From assembly GCA_018823025.1 (NCBI GenBank), contig JAHJJI010000096.1:23547-87546 (forward strand): a stretch of 64,000 bases of DNA. Reading direction: 5' to 3'. Made by a program: the position numbers and the translations under genes. The stretch's first letter is position 1, and each line of letters starts with the position of its first letter. The notes beneath the pieces are model-generated. The model made no database searches, was not told where the DNA came from, and saw only the letters and a list, made by a program, of their open reading frames with translations. This document shows, in pieces, positions 1-9,197 of this stretch. Source of the stretch: Gammaproteobacteria bacterium. GTDB taxonomy: Bacteria > Pseudomonadota > Gammaproteobacteria > Burkholderiales > Sulfuricellaceae.

Positions 1-555
1 GATCGTCGCTACAGCCAGATCTTCGCCTTTGGTCAGCGGGATCAGTTCGATACCCTTGCCCAGTTTCAGCTCGGACAGGTGAATCGAGTGACCAGCAGCC
101 AGGTTGGCCAGATCCACTTCGATGAACTCGGGCAGGTCCTTCGGCAGGCAGGCCACGTCCACTTCGGTGATGATGTGGCTGACGATGCCGGAAGAAAGCT
201 TCACGCCAGGAGCGATGTCGGCATTTGCGAAATGCAGTGGCACCTTGATGTGAATCTTTTCTTTCGGGTTAACGCGCTGGAAGTCCACGTGCATCACTAC
301 CGGGCGGAACGGGTGCATCTGGTAGTCACGCAGCAGCACTTGCTCGGCCTTGCCGTCGAGGTTCAACGACAGGATCGTGGCGTGAAAGGCCTCGTTCTTC
401 AGTTTGTAGAACACTTCTTTGTGGTCCAGTTCGATGGCTGCAGCATCTTTTTCGCCACCATAAACCACTGCCGGGATGCGGCCCGTGCGACGCAGGCGGC
501 GGCTCGCACCCGTTCCCTGTAGCGTACGCGCGGTTGCGCTGATTTCGATTTTCAT
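1..555 (-). CDS. rplY: 50S ribosomal protein L25/Ctc-type (3' end cut by window edge)
   Basis: My translation of the minus strand from the ATG at 555 stays open through 185 codons to base 1, so the C-terminus lies outside the window. It starts [10 protein letters not shown] and contains [11 protein letters not shown] and [16 protein letters not shown], typical of the 5S-rRNA-binding L25/TL5/Ctc family. More than 185 residues means the long form, with a C-terminal extension beyond the L25 domain. An AGGAG lies seven bases before the ATG. It follows prs on the same strand, and prs-rplY is a conserved betaproteobacterial pair. Family assignment is secure; the C-terminal domain is not visible. 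Confidence 0.93.
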   Translation of the reverse strand, partial: MKIEISATARTLQGTGASRRLRRTGRIPAVVYGGEKDAAAIELDHKEVFYKLKNEAFHATILSLNLDGKAEQVLLRDYQMHPFRPVVMHVDFQRVNPKEKIHIKVPLHFANADIAPGVKLSSGIVSHIITEVDVACLPKDLPEFIEVDLANLAAGHSIHLSELKLGKGIELIPLTKGEDLAVATI

Positions 556-642
556 GTTGATGCTCCTAAAGTTAAAATGCCGCCCGCGACCAGGCAGCAT
601 TCGGTTTGCGCAGAGCCGGTATAAAACCGACCCCGCAAAAAA

Positions 643-1593
643 TTATTCCATGAACAGCGAGCTGACCGAATCCTCGTTGCTGATCCGGCGCATCGTTTCG
701 GCCATCAGTTCCGCCACGGAAAGCTGACGGATACGGCTACAATTTTTGGCATCTTCACGCAACGGGATGGTATCGGTCACGACCAGCTCATCCAGATGCG
801 AACTCATCACGCGCTCTATCGCAGGACCGGACAACACCGGGTGGGTACAGTACGCCACCACTTTTTCCGCGCCGTGCTCTTTCAAAGCCTTAGCGGCCTC
901 GCACAGGGTGTTGGCAGTATCGACCAGGTCGTCCATCAGCACGCAGGTGCGGCCCCGAACGTCGCCGATGATGTGCATCACCTTGGCGACGTTGGCCTTG
1001 GGGCGGCGTTTGTCGATAATCGCCAGATCCACGTCCAGGCGCTTGGCCAGTGCACGGGCACGCACCACACCACCGACGTCGGGCGATACCACGATCAGGT
1101 TCTCGTAATGCTGTTTCCACACGTCGCCGAGCAGAATCGGTGCAGCGTAGACGTTGTCCACCGGGATGTCGAAAAAGCCCTGAATCTGGTCGGCATGCAG
1201 GTCCATGGTCAGCAGGCGATCCACGCCGGCGCTGGTGAGCATGTTTGCCACCACCTTGGCGGTGATTGCAACGCGCGCCGAGCGCGGTCTGCGATCCTGG
1301 CGTGCATAGCCCAGGTAGGGAATGGCTGCGGTGATACGTCCGGCCGAGGAGCGCTTGAGCGCATCCACCATCACCAGGACTTCCATCAGGGTGTCATTGG
1401 TCGGGGTACAGGTCGATTGCAGCACGAATACATCCTTGCCGCGAACGTTTTCGAGGATCTCGATCATCACCTCGCCGTCGCTGAAACGACCGACCGTCGC
1501 TCGCCCAAGACGAAGATTGAGATGTTTCACCACCTCCTCGGCAAGCCGGGGATTTGCGTTACCGGTGAAAACCATCATGCTGCCGTATGCCAT
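643..1593 (-). CDS. prs: Ribose-phosphate pyrophosphokinase
   Basis: This 316-residue protein makes PRPP from ribose 5-phosphate and ATP, feeding nucleotide, histidine, tryptophan and NAD synthesis. The start [20 protein letters not shown] is the usual betaproteobacterial N-terminus, so the first ATG is kept although its ribosome site is weak. The PRPP-binding loop appears near residues 220-232 as [13 protein letters not shown], and the flexible-loop region as YARQDRRPR near residue 100. Length matches the family. It lies between tRNA-Gln and rplY on the same strand, and transcription probably continues into rplY across an 87-bp gap. Confidence 0.97.
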   Translation of the reverse strand: MAYGSMMVFTGNANPRLAEEVVKHLNLRLGRATVGRFSDGEVMIEILENVRGKDVFVLQSTCTPTNDTLMEVLVMVDALKRSSAGRITAAIPYLGYARQDRRPRSARVAITAKVVANMLTSAGVDRLLTMDLHADQIQGFFDIPVDNVYAAPILLGDVWKQHYENLIVVSPDVGGVVRARALAKRLDVDLAIIDKRRPKANVAKVMHIIGDVRGRTCVLMDDLVDTANTLCEAAKALKEHGAEKVVAYCTHPVLSGPAIERVMSSHLDELVVTDTIPLREDAKNCSRIRQLSVAELMAETMRRISNEDSVSSLFME

Positions 1594-1658
1594 GACGCGC
1601 CCTTAAAAACAAACGTAGGGACGGCGCATGCGACGTCCCTACCGGTTTGGATTACAAC

Positions 1659-1733
1659 TGGCTGGGGAGGTAGGGATCGAACCTACGAATGCTGGAATCA
1701 AAATCCAGTGCCTTACCACTTGGCGACTCCCCA
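1659..1733 (-). tRNA. tRNA-Gln (anticodon TTG)
   Basis: The minus strand folds into a 75-nt cloverleaf beginning TGGGGAGTCGCC and ending CCTCCCCAGCCA, so the CCA is encoded. The anticodon stem CTGGA/TCCAG encloses the loop TTTTGAT, giving anticodon TTG. The T arm is GTAGG-TTCGATC-CCTAC. It sits directly against the stop codon of ispE, the standard position for this tRNA in betaproteobacteria. Confidence 0.96.
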
Positions 1734-2564
1734 TTAACTGATAAAACCGTACAAAGGATGCCTATCCAGGCCCTTTGCCACAAAACCGGCCATCTGCGCC
1801 GGCTTCACGGAAAACACTTTATTCGCTTCTTCCTGGCTCGAAAACGCGGCAAAAACACACGCTCCCGATCCGGTCATCCTGGCATCGCCGAAGGCCTTGA
1901 GCCAATCCAGGCACTCGGCAACCTGCGGGTACTTCCGGCACACCACAGGCTCCAGATCATTTCTTCCGCAGCCCGTTGAAAAGTCCGACATTTTGATAGG
2001 TTTCGTATCGCGTGTCAATTCCCCGCTGGTAAAAATCTCTACCGTAGAAACTACCACCGACGGCACCAGCACCACATACCAGGCTGGCGGAAGCGCCACC
2101 GGCTGGAGTTTTTCGCCCACGCCCTCGGCAAAGGCGCTCTCGCCGAACACGAATACCGGCACATCGGCACCGAGGCGCAAACCCAGCTCCTGCAACATTT
2201 GGCGGCTGAGATTCAGGCCCCACAAGCGGTTCAGCGCCAGCAGCACCGTAGCGGCGTCGGAACTGCCCCCACCCAGGCCGCCGCCCATCGGCAAACGCTT
2301 CTCCAGGAAGATATCCGCGCCTAGACGACATCCGGTTTCCTGCTGCAGCAGACGCGCAGCACGTACGGTGAGATCCTGTTCCGGGTCCAGGCCGGGCAAC
2401 GGATTCACCCGCCGGATCACGCCATCATCACGGACAGTAAAAGAAAGGCTGTCGCCGTAATCGACGAAACGAAACACCGTTTGCAACAAATGATAGCCGT
2501 CCGGCCGCCGGCCCACCACATGCAGGAACAGGTTCAGCTTGGCCGGGGCGGGGAAGGTAGTCAT
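1734..2564 (-). CDS. ispE: 4-diphosphocytidyl-2-C-methyl-D-erythritol kinase
   Basis: IspE phosphorylates CDP-methylerythritol in the MEP pathway for isoprenoid precursors. The 276-residue product has the N-terminal [22 protein letters not shown] motif region and the GHMP-kinase ATP loop [17 protein letters not shown] near residues 91-107. Length fits the family. Its ATG overlaps the end of lolB by four bases (ATGA), indicating translational coupling, and its TAA is directly followed by tRNA-Gln. Confidence 0.96.
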   Translation of the reverse strand: MTTFPAPAKLNLFLHVVGRRPDGYHLLQTVFRFVDYGDSLSFTVRDDGVIRRVNPLPGLDPEQDLTVRAARLLQQETGCRLGADIFLEKRLPMGGGLGGGSSDAATVLLALNRLWGLNLSRQMLQELGLRLGADVPVFVFGESAFAEGVGEKLQPVALPPAWYVVLVPSVVVSTVEIFTSGELTRDTKPIKMSDFSTGCGRNDLEPVVCRKYPQVAECLDWLKAFGDARMTGSGACVFAAFSSQEEANKVFSVKPAQMAGFVAKGLDRHPLYGFIS

Positions 2565-3157
2565 GGCAGCACCCAGTCATCAATCACCAACCGGACCCGC
2601 AGGCGCTCGTCCAGCGCCACCTCCAGCTTGGCTGGCAGCAAAGTTCCCTGCACCATCCGGTAACCGAGATAGTCAACGCGCCAGCCATTCTGACGCAGGC
2701 CACGAAGCTGCAGCTTATCGTCCAGTTCGCTTTCTGCCACGCTATCCGGTGCGGAGCGGCCCATCACCCAGTATTGCAGGCCGCGCGCCGGCAGGCGCCA
2801 GCCCAGCACTTCCTTGGTCAGGCTTTCCACGTCCGAGGCTCGGTAACTCTGCCCATCTGAGGTCTCCAGCGAAGCGCCGGCAGAATTACTCACAATCCGG
2901 GCGACACCCTGCCCCAACGGAGAAAGAATAAAAATCTCGTCCTCCTCGGCAGCGTGACTCCACCGCAACGAACCGGAAAAACTCTCCCCGTTGTGCGACA
3001 CAGCGATCCGGCCTGACAGCCGGAACAAACCATCAGTGCCGACATCCGCCTGCGGGCGGGTGGCCGATTCAAGTTCCAGCGGGGGCACCGGCAGTTCAGC
3101 ACAACCCCACAGCAACGCTGAAACGACGAATAGACCGAAACATCGCAGAATTGTCAT
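2561..3157 (-). CDS. lolB: Outer-membrane lipoprotein receptor LolB
   Basis: LolB takes lipoproteins from the periplasmic carrier LolA and inserts them in the outer membrane. The 198-residue protein begins with a lipoprotein signal ([19 protein letters not shown], lipobox LLWGC, lipidated cysteine at residue 19). It then shows the family pattern [22 protein letters not shown] and [10 protein letters not shown]. It overlaps ispE by four bases, and lolB-ispE is a widespread pair. The gap to the upstream TPR lipoprotein gene holds a palindromic repeat. Confidence 0.92.
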   Translation of the reverse strand: MTILRCFGLFVVSALLWGCAELPVPPLELESATRPQADVGTDGLFRLSGRIAVSHNGESFSGSLRWSHAAEEDEIFILSPLGQGVARIVSNSAGASLETSDGQSYRASDVESLTKEVLGWRLPARGLQYWVMGRSAPDSVAESELDDKLQLRGLRQNGWRVDYLGYRMVQGTLLPAKLEVALDERLRVRLVIDDWVLP

Positions 3158-3185
3158 TTTTGGAAGAGGCAGAAGTTCGTAAATC

Positions 3186-3265
3186 GTAGGATGGGTGGAG
3201 CGTAGCGATACCCATCATCAGGCGACCGGTTAACGATGGGTATCTCTACGCTCCACCCATCCTAC
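3186..3265. repeat. 80-bp palindromic repeat (REP-like)
   Basis: Two 31-base arms (3186-3216 and 3235-3265) are inverted copies with one mismatch, separated by 18 bases. The arm begins GTAGGATGGGTGGAGCGTAG. The element fills the gap between the TPR gene and lolB, both on the minus strand, so its RNA would form a long hairpin inside that transcript. The GTAGG-TG arm start resembles the palindrome at 61903-61963. There is no T-tract, so a simple terminator is less likely than a REP-type element. Confidence 0.8.
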
Positions 3266-3269
3266 ATGC

Positions 3270-4994
3270 TCACCGCGCAGGAATAAATTTCTTGATGACA
3301 TTCAACAACGTTTCGTGCCCGGGATTTTCCTTCAGGGCGGCGCGCCAGATTTTTTCTGCCTCTTCGCGCTTGCCCCTGGCCCACAGGACTTCGCCCAGAT
3401 GCGCCGCTATTTCAGCATCTTGCTGACCGGTGTAGGCACGCCTCAGAATGTCCTCAGCCTTTTCGAGCTGCCCCATGCGGTAATGCACCCAGCCCAGACT
3501 ATCCATGATAAAAAAATCATCCGGCGACAGTTCAAGCGCCTTTTCGATCAGCTGCCGCGCCTCATCCAGCCGCTCGGTGCGATCCGCCAGGGTGTATCCC
3601 AACGCATTGTAGGCATGAGCGTAATCGGGTTTGATCTGGATCAGCTTGCGGAGATCCTGCTCGAGAATGTCGATCTTGCCCAGCTTTTCCGCTGCCATCG
3701 CATGATCGTAGAGCAGATCGGGGTAATTCGGCAGCTTTTCCAGCGCCTTGCCCAACAATTCGAACGCCTCGCCGTAAGCCTTGGCATCCCGCAGCAAATG
3801 CGCCTCCGCCACGACAACCTGAACCCGCTGCTGATTGTTCTGCACCGTGATCTGCCTGAGGTGCTGGCGCGCCTCCGGAAGCTTGCCCTGTTTGGCCAGC
3901 ATCACCGCTTGGCGGATTTGCGCGGGAATATACTGCTCGCCCCGGCCGACCGAAGCATACCAGTCTGCGGCTTCGTCGTAGCGCCCACGCTCATCGAACA
4001 ACTGGCCGAGATACATGCGCACCATGGCTTCATCGCGATATTGGCTGGCCAGCGCCTGTTTAAGGTGTTTCTCTGCGGCGTCGTAATCCTTGAGCTGCAT
4101 CGCCAGCAGGCCGACCGACAAGCTCACCTCGGGATTTCCGGGAAGATCGTTGAGCAGCTTTTCAAACTGGGCACGCGCTTCGACATATTGGCGGTCGCTC
4201 ACCAGCAAACGGGCATAAGCCAGTCGCACATCCTGCATTTTTGGGTAATCGCCAAGCAGGCTCCGGTAGAACTGCAGCGTCTCGGGGATGGAGGTACGCT
4301 GCAGCAGCTGGCCCTGGAACAGCGCCGCCGCTTCCCAGCCGGAACGGAGCCGGCTTGCCTCGCGAACTTCACGCAGCGCCAGTTCATTCTGGCCAGCACT
4401 CCATGCCGCATAGGCAATAGTGAAATGCGCTTCAGCGTGATTCAGATAAGGCGCGGCCAATTCCTGCACCAGAGCCAGGGCAGCCGGTTTATCCTTCTGC
4501 CGCGACAGCATCTGATTCAAATGCAGCAGCGCCCCGCCCACCTTGTCACCCTCTCCTGCCAGCAATTTTTCGAGATGGGGCTTGGCTTCCTGCAAGCGAC
4601 CGCTGTTCAGCAGAATCACCGCCACAGCCTGCCGTGCCTGGGCTTCATCCGGGTCAGTCTGTTGCCATAGCGTGGCCGCCTCCAGTGCCTGAGCTTCGTG
4701 CCGCGACTGCAGGGCCATCTCGGCGGCCCGTTTTGCCAGACGCGGATCGCGAGTGGTTTTGGCCATATCCAGCATACCCTCGGTAGCCAGCCCCATATCG
4801 CCACGCTGTCCGGCGACCTCCGAAACCAGGTACTGGAACAGGAGGGATCCGGTCAAGTCGACATTGGGCAGCACCGGAATTCGCTCTACACGCTCCGGCT
4901 GAGCCACGGGCTGAACGACTTCTTTCGGCGACAGTTGGGCGCACCCGGCAGCAACCAGCGCGACGGGGGCCAGCAAGAGGTATTTAAATTTCAT
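3270..4994 (-). CDS. TPR-repeat lipoprotein of unknown role
   Basis: The 574-residue product starts MKFKYLLLAPVALVAAGCAQ, a lipoprotein signal with lipobox VAAGC. The rest is tetratricopeptide-like helical repeats, clearest in the C-terminal third (DYAHAYNALGYTLADRTERL, then DDFFIMDSLGWVHYRMGQLE). The ATG at 4994 is preferred to the in-frame GTG one codon upstream; neither has a clear ribosome site. Homologous TPR proteins are common next to lolB in betaproteobacteria. Anchoring in the outer membrane and a scaffold role are inference. A palindromic element lies just 16 bases upstream and may supply or disturb its promoter. Confidence 0.85.
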   Translation of the reverse strand: MKFKYLLLAPVALVAAGCAQLSPKEVVQPVAQPERVERIPVLPNVDLTGSLLFQYLVSEVAGQRGDMGLATEGMLDMAKTTRDPRLAKRAAEMALQSRHEAQALEAATLWQQTDPDEAQARQAVAVILLNSGRLQEAKPHLEKLLAGEGDKVGGALLHLNQMLSRQKDKPAALALVQELAAPYLNHAEAHFTIAYAAWSAGQNELALREVREASRLRSGWEAAALFQGQLLQRTSIPETLQFYRSLLGDYPKMQDVRLAYARLLVSDRQYVEARAQFEKLLNDLPGNPEVSLSVGLLAMQLKDYDAAEKHLKQALASQYRDEAMVRMYLGQLFDERGRYDEAADWYASVGRGEQYIPAQIRQAVMLAKQGKLPEARQHLRQITVQNNQQRVQVVVAEAHLLRDAKAYGEAFELLGKALEKLPNYPDLLYDHAMAAEKLGKIDILEQDLRKLIQIKPDYAHAYNALGYTLADRTERLDEARQLIEKALELSPDDFFIMDSLGWVHYRMGQLEKAEDILRRAYTGQQDAEIAAHLGEVLWARGKREEAEKIWRAALKENPGHETLLNVIKKFIPAR

Positions 4995-5010
4995 CACAGG
5001 GATATAATAA

Positions 5011-5271
5011 TCCTAGAAACCTTAGTTGGACGGGGTGGAGTGTGCGGTTTTGGGGGTGCAGGGCAAGGCGCAACGACGCGGAATGGTCGTTCCATTCCAA
5101 GAAGTTGCAACGCCGCCATGCGCCGCAAAAACCGTGCAATCCATCCCGTAGCGGGCTCAACAACCGGGTGGAACGGTAAATCATGAAGAAATTTATTGCA
5201 ATCACGGTGTCGCCTAGAGGCGCCTACTTTCGGTAAATATTCAGCCGAGCGGTCAACTGAGGTTTCTAGGA
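5011..5271. repeat. 261-bp MITE-like element with terminal inverted repeats
   Basis: Left end 5011-5031 and right end 5251-5271 are 21-base inverted repeats; they share TCCTAGAAACCT and AGTTG with three differences. Inside, two further complementary blocks (about 5041-5075 and 5104-5140, carrying GTGCGGTTTTGGGG and CCGCAAAAACCGTGC) make the whole segment a nested hairpin. No convincing reading frame is present. It occupies most of the 354-base gap between the divergent TPR and ABC genes; the flanking 5272-5348 shows no recognisable feature. The size and structure fit a non-autonomous mobile repeat. Confidence 0.6.
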
Positions 5272-5348
5272 TGATGCAGTTGGCAAATGCGCTCTTTACG
5301 CGTACCCCATATTAGGACATATTTGCGCTTTTTCAAAGCAACCAGGGC

Positions 5349-6089
5349 ATGACGAAGATTACTGTTTCCGCTAAAGACCTCTCCCGTAGCTATGGCACCC
5401 GCATCGCCGTACGGGACGTCAGCTTCGAACTGCGCCAGGGTGAGGTGCTAGGTCTGCTGGGGCCGAACGGTGCCGGAAAGACCACTACCCTGCAAATGCT
5501 GGCAGGGTGCCTGGCTCCCAGCACCGGCAGCGTCGACATCTGTGGCATCAATCTGCTGGAGAATCCGCGTGAAGCCAAGGCATTACTCGGCTATCTGCCA
5601 GAGACCCCGCCCCTGTACCGGGAACTGACCGTGGATGAATATCTCCGCCTTGCCGCGCGACTGCACCGCATTCCCAAGAATGCAATCGCCAATGCTACTG
5701 AAAAGGCCCGGCAGCGCTGCGGCCTGACCGAAGTCGGAAAACGTCTGATCGGCAATCTGTCCAAAGGCTACCAGCAGCGGGTCGGCATCGCCCAGGCGAT
5801 CGTACACAATCCGCGCGTGGTGATTCTGGATGAACCCACTGTCGGCCTCGACCCGATCCAGATCCGCGAGATCCGCAGCCTGATCCGTGAACTGGGTGGA
5901 GAGCACAGCGTGATCCTTTCCACCCACATCCTGCCGGAGGTGGAAAGCGTGTGCGACCGCATTCAGATCATGCACCAGGGCAAACTGGTATTCAGCGGCG
6001 ACATGGCAGCGCTGAAGCAGACCTATCCTGATCAAGCCAACCTGGAAGAGGTTTTCATCCAGTTGACAAAGAAAGAAGAAAGCGCATGA
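5349..6089 (+). CDS. ABC transporter ATP-binding protein (GldA-type)
   Basis: This 246-residue ATPase carries Walker A GPNGAGKTT near residues 38-46, the signature LSKGYQQRVGIAQA near 138-151, and Walker B VVILDEPTVGLDP. These place it in the ABC-2 exporter class, close to GldA and drug/polysaccharide exporters. Its stop overlaps the permease start by four bases. The four-gene unit with a permease, a GldG-like protein and a DUF4340 protein recurs in proteobacteria that do not glide, and its substrate is unknown. Confidence 0.9.
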   Translation: MTKITVSAKDLSRSYGTRIAVRDVSFELRQGEVLGLLGPNGAGKTTTLQMLAGCLAPSTGSVDICGINLLENPREAKALLGYLPETPPLYRELTVDEYLRLAARLHRIPKNAIANATEKARQRCGLTEVGKRLIGNLSKGYQQRVGIAQAIVHNPRVVILDEPTVGLDPIQIREIRSLIRELGGEHSVILSTHILPEVESVCDRIQIMHQGKLVFSGDMAALKQTYPDQANLEEVFIQLTKKEESA

Positions 6090-6829
6090 TTTTCACCATT
6101 GCCGCCAAGGAACTGAAAATCCTGTTCAGCGGGCCGATGGCCTGGATTATTCTGGCTGTACTGGAGATCATCCTCGCCTATTTTTTTCTGAACCAGGTCG
6201 ATGCCTTTCTGACGATCCAGCCGCAGCTGACCGCCCTCGCCAACCCACCGGGTGTTACCGAGCTGATTGTGACGCCTCTGTTCGGCAACGCCGCAATCAT
6301 TTTGCTGATGGCGGTGCCGCTCCTCTCCATGCGCCTGATCGCCGAGGAACGGCGCAACCAGACACTTAATCTGTTGCTGAGCGCACCAGTTTCGGTCAGC
6401 GAGATCATCCTCGGCAAATTCCTCGGCCTGATGGCTTTCCTCTCCCTTTTTATCGGTCTGGTTGCGCTGATGTCGCTGTCGCTGTACGCCGGCGCAACGC
6501 TCGACCCGGGGCTGCTGGCAGGCAACATCGTCGGCCTGGTGCTGCTGGCAGCCAGCTTCGCCGCGCTCGGCCTGTTCATTTCCAGCCTCACGTCTCACCC
6601 GCTCATCGCCGCGATGGGCAGCTTCGGCGCACTGCTTGGCCTGTGGATCATCAACATGTCGGCACGTGGCGCCGACAGCTGGCTGAACACCCTTTCGCTG
6701 CTGAAGCATTTCGAATCGTTCAACCGCGGCATCATCAATAGCGCAGATGCCGCCTACTTCGTACTGTTCATCGCTTTGTTCCTGGTGCTGGCGGTGCGCC
6801 GGCTCGACAACGACAGGACGCACGGCTAA
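6086..6829 (+). CDS. ABC-2 type permease (GldF-like)
   Basis: The 247-residue protein has about six hydrophobic segments, beginning with MAWIILAVLEIILAYFFL near the N-terminus. A family-typical stretch, LIAEERRNQTLNLLLSAPVS, lies near residues 88-107 between the second and third segments. This is the ABC-2 permease pattern seen in GldF/NosY-like exporters. Start overlaps the ATPase stop (ATGA) and its own stop abuts the ATG of the next gene, so the three are translated together. The substrate cannot be read from the sequence. Confidence 0.88.
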   Translation: MIFTIAAKELKILFSGPMAWIILAVLEIILAYFFLNQVDAFLTIQPQLTALANPPGVTELIVTPLFGNAAIILLMAVPLLSMRLIAEERRNQTLNLLLSAPVSVSEIILGKFLGLMAFLSLFIGLVALMSLSLYAGATLDPGLLAGNIVGLVLLAASFAALGLFISSLTSHPLIAAMGSFGALLGLWIINMSARGADSWLNTLSLLKHFESFNRGIINSADAAYFVLFIALFLVLAVRRLDNDRTHG

Positions 6830-8181
6830 TGAAAATCAGCAATCCATCCCGCTTCCAGTCGCGCCTGCAAAGTGCCATCTTTCTCGTCCTGTTCCTCATC
6901 GCCATCGGCCTGCTGGTCACTCTTACCCGCGAATACACGGCGCAATGGGACCTCACCCGCAACAGCCGCAACTCGCTGAGCCAAGCCAGCATCGACGTGC
7001 TCAAGAGCCTGCCCGGCCCGGTCACTATCACCACCTACGCCACCCAGCAGGATCCCCGGCTCGGCGATGTGCGCAAAATTATTCGCGAATTTATCAGCCT
7101 CTACAGTCTTGCCAAGCCCGATCTCACGCTCAAGTTCGTTGATCCGGCGGAGCAGCCGCAGTTGACGCGAGCGGCCGGCATCCAGGCCAACGGCGAAATG
7201 GTGGTGGAATACCAGGGACGCAGCGAACACCTCACCACCCTGAATGAGCAGATGCTGACATCTCTCCTTACCCGGCTCGCCCGCGCCGGCACGCGCATGG
7301 CGTTCTATCTGGACGGCCACGGCGAACGCAAGCTCGACGGCATGGCCAACCACGATCTCGGCGATTTCGGCAGGAAGCTGGAAGCCAAGGGTTTCAAGAC
7401 GGCGAGCCTCAACCTCACCCTGGCCCAGGACGTGCCCGACAACGCCAGCCTGCTGATGATCGCCAGCCCGCAAGTGGATCTGATGCCCGGTGAAGTAGAA
7501 AAGCTGAAAAAATACCTGGAAAAGGGTGGCAACCTGCTCTGGCTGATCGATCAGGAGCCGCTGCACGGATTGCAGCCGCTGGCTGAAAAATTGGGGCTGG
7601 TACTGACGCCCGGCACGGTGGTGGACCCCGCCGCACAGCAGCTCAACGCCGCTCCGACCATTGCCTTGGGCGCTGTTTACGGACGTCACCCGGCGACACT
7701 GGGCTTCAATCTGGTCACGGCATTCCCTCACTCCCGTACTATCGGGTACAGCGAAGGGAAAGGCTGGCAGACCACCTCTTTGATCGAGGTCGCACCGCAG
7801 GGATGGGTGGAAACCGGCAAGCTCGACGAGACCCTCGCCTACGACAAGAATCGCGACACGCCAGGGCCGGCAACCATCGCCATCGCCCTTGAGCGCAGCG
7901 TGGAAGACCAAAACCAGCGGGTCATCGTGGTCGGTAACGGCGGCTTTCTCTCCAACACCTATCTCGGCAACGGCGGCAACCTCGACCTCGGCCTCAACCT
8001 GTTCAACTGGCTGGCCGGGGATGACACCCTCATCACCATCCCGACCAAGGCCGCCCAGGACACCAGCCTTAACTTGAGCAAAACCTCCGCGGCGGTTATT
8101 GCCATCGGCTTTCTCATCGTCCTGCCACTGGCATTTATCGGCATCGGCATCGGCACCTGGTGGCGACGGCGCAAGGCATGA
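6829..8181 (+). CDS. GldG-like ABC transporter auxiliary protein
   Basis: The 450-residue protein has one membrane segment near the N-terminus (AIFLVLFLIAIGLLVTL), a large extracytoplasmic region, and a second segment at the C-terminus before WWRRRKA. The motif WDLTRNSRNSLSQASIDVLKSL and the later VDLMPGEVEKLKKYLEKGGNLLWLID region mark the GldG/intraflagellar-transport-like family. It is the third gene of the ABC operon, with a one-base overlap upstream and a four-base overlap downstream. It likely forms the periplasmic part of the exporter. Confidence 0.85.
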   Translation: MKISNPSRFQSRLQSAIFLVLFLIAIGLLVTLTREYTAQWDLTRNSRNSLSQASIDVLKSLPGPVTITTYATQQDPRLGDVRKIIREFISLYSLAKPDLTLKFVDPAEQPQLTRAAGIQANGEMVVEYQGRSEHLTTLNEQMLTSLLTRLARAGTRMAFYLDGHGERKLDGMANHDLGDFGRKLEAKGFKTASLNLTLAQDVPDNASLLMIASPQVDLMPGEVEKLKKYLEKGGNLLWLIDQEPLHGLQPLAEKLGLVLTPGTVVDPAAQQLNAAPTIALGAVYGRHPATLGFNLVTAFPHSRTIGYSEGKGWQTTSLIEVAPQGWVETGKLDETLAYDKNRDTPGPATIAIALERSVEDQNQRVIVVGNGGFLSNTYLGNGGNLDLGLNLFNWLAGDDTLITIPTKAAQDTSLNLSKTSAAVIAIGFLIVLPLAFIGIGIGTWWRRRKA

Positions 8182-9008
8182 AATACAGAATCTTGCTGAA
8201 TCTCGTGCTGGCCGCGCTGGTTGCTGCCCTGATTCTGCTGGTCTGGCTCAAGCCCAAGCCCACGGTCCAGACGGAATTCAAGCTCTCTACCCTCGCCAGC
8301 ACCAGTGTTAACCGCATTGCCATTGAGAAGCCCGACCAGCCGGCAATCGTGCTGCAAAACAATCCAGCTGGCTGGCGCCTGATCGCCCCATTCCAGGCAC
8401 GCGCGGAGGGAACGGCAGTCAGACGCTTGCTGGAAATCCTTGCCGCCACCAGCCTCCAGCGCTTTCCCGCCACCGATCTTGGCCGCTTCCAGCTCGACAA
8501 CCCCCTGCTACGGCTCACGATCAACGACCAGGAGTTCAGCTTCGGCACTCAGAATACGCTGACCGGCGAGGTCTATGTCGCCACGAATGGCGGCGTCCAT
8601 CTGGTCGCGCCCAGCTATCTCGTTTATACGATGAAAATGCCTGCCGATTTCGCCGCCCACGCCTTTCTGGCTGAGGAAGAAAAGCTGGCCGGCTTCGAAT
8701 TTGCGGATCTGAATCTCAGCCAGAACAGCGATGGAAAATGGTCGGTTTCCCCTGCCCGTCCGAACTGGAGCCAGGACGATATCAACCGCTGGGCGGACGA
8801 ATGGCGTCACGCCTCCAGCCTGGTTACCCAGCCCTACGACGGCACGCCCGCACAGGAATCCCTCACCCTGCGCCTCGGCGATGGCAAGCTAATCCCCTGC
8901 AAAATCCTGCGGTATGAACCCGAACTGGTGATCCTGCGCGAAGACGAGAAACTGCAATACCATTTCCCCACCGAGATTGGGAAACGCTTGCTACGGCCCG
9001 GCGAATAA
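8178..9008 (+). CDS. DUF4340 family protein, ABC operon partner
   Basis: The 276-residue product starts at the ATG at 8178, overlapping the GldG-like stop (ATGA). A longer upstream start would run into the previous gene and lacks support. An N-terminal anchor (ILLNLVLAALVAALILLVWL) is followed by a periplasmic region with the DUF4340 pattern (VNRIAIEKPDQPAIVLQNN, GWRLIAPFQARA). DUF4340 proteins regularly follow GldG-like genes, so it is probably a structural partner of this exporter. No biochemical role is known to me. Confidence 0.8.
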   Translation: MKYRILLNLVLAALVAALILLVWLKPKPTVQTEFKLSTLASTSVNRIAIEKPDQPAIVLQNNPAGWRLIAPFQARAEGTAVRRLLEILAATSLQRFPATDLGRFQLDNPLLRLTINDQEFSFGTQNTLTGEVYVATNGGVHLVAPSYLVYTMKMPADFAAHAFLAEEEKLAGFEFADLNLSQNSDGKWSVSPARPNWSQDDINRWADEWRHASSLVTQPYDGTPAQESLTLRLGDGKLIPCKILRYEPELVILREDEKLQYHFPTEIGKRLLRPGE

Positions 9009-9022
9009 TTCAAAACACATTA

Positions 9023-9159
9023 ACCGCAAAGGACGCGAAGGTTCGCAAGGGAAAGCAAATGCATACAATAGGCTGGAAGTTAGATTTTGCGAGTTGGCCG
9101 AAAAACCGCCCATCCCTGCCTACCCCGTTTCCTTTGCGAACCTTCGCGTCCCTTGCGGT
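9023..9159. repeat. Inverted repeat, 32-base arms, between DUF4340 gene and mutM
   Basis: The arms 9023-9054 and 9128-9159 are inverted copies with two mismatches, beginning ACCGCAAAGGACGCGAAGG. They enclose 73 bases with no obvious gene. The segment fills most of the 189-base gap before mutM. Sequences of this type are seen between genes in many proteobacteria and are probably non-autonomous repeats. There is no T-tract after either arm. Confidence 0.75.
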
Positions 9160-9197
9160 GAAAAATTCTTTTCCAATGCGCATCGAAATAACCAGCA

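Noticed and set aside
796..1737. Long plus-strand frame opposite prs
   Set aside because: It is antisense to a gene with all PRPP-synthetase motifs, has no ribosome site and no family resemblance.
5768..5962. Possible small gene opposite the ABC ATPase
   Set aside because: It is antisense to the signature and Walker B region and has no support.
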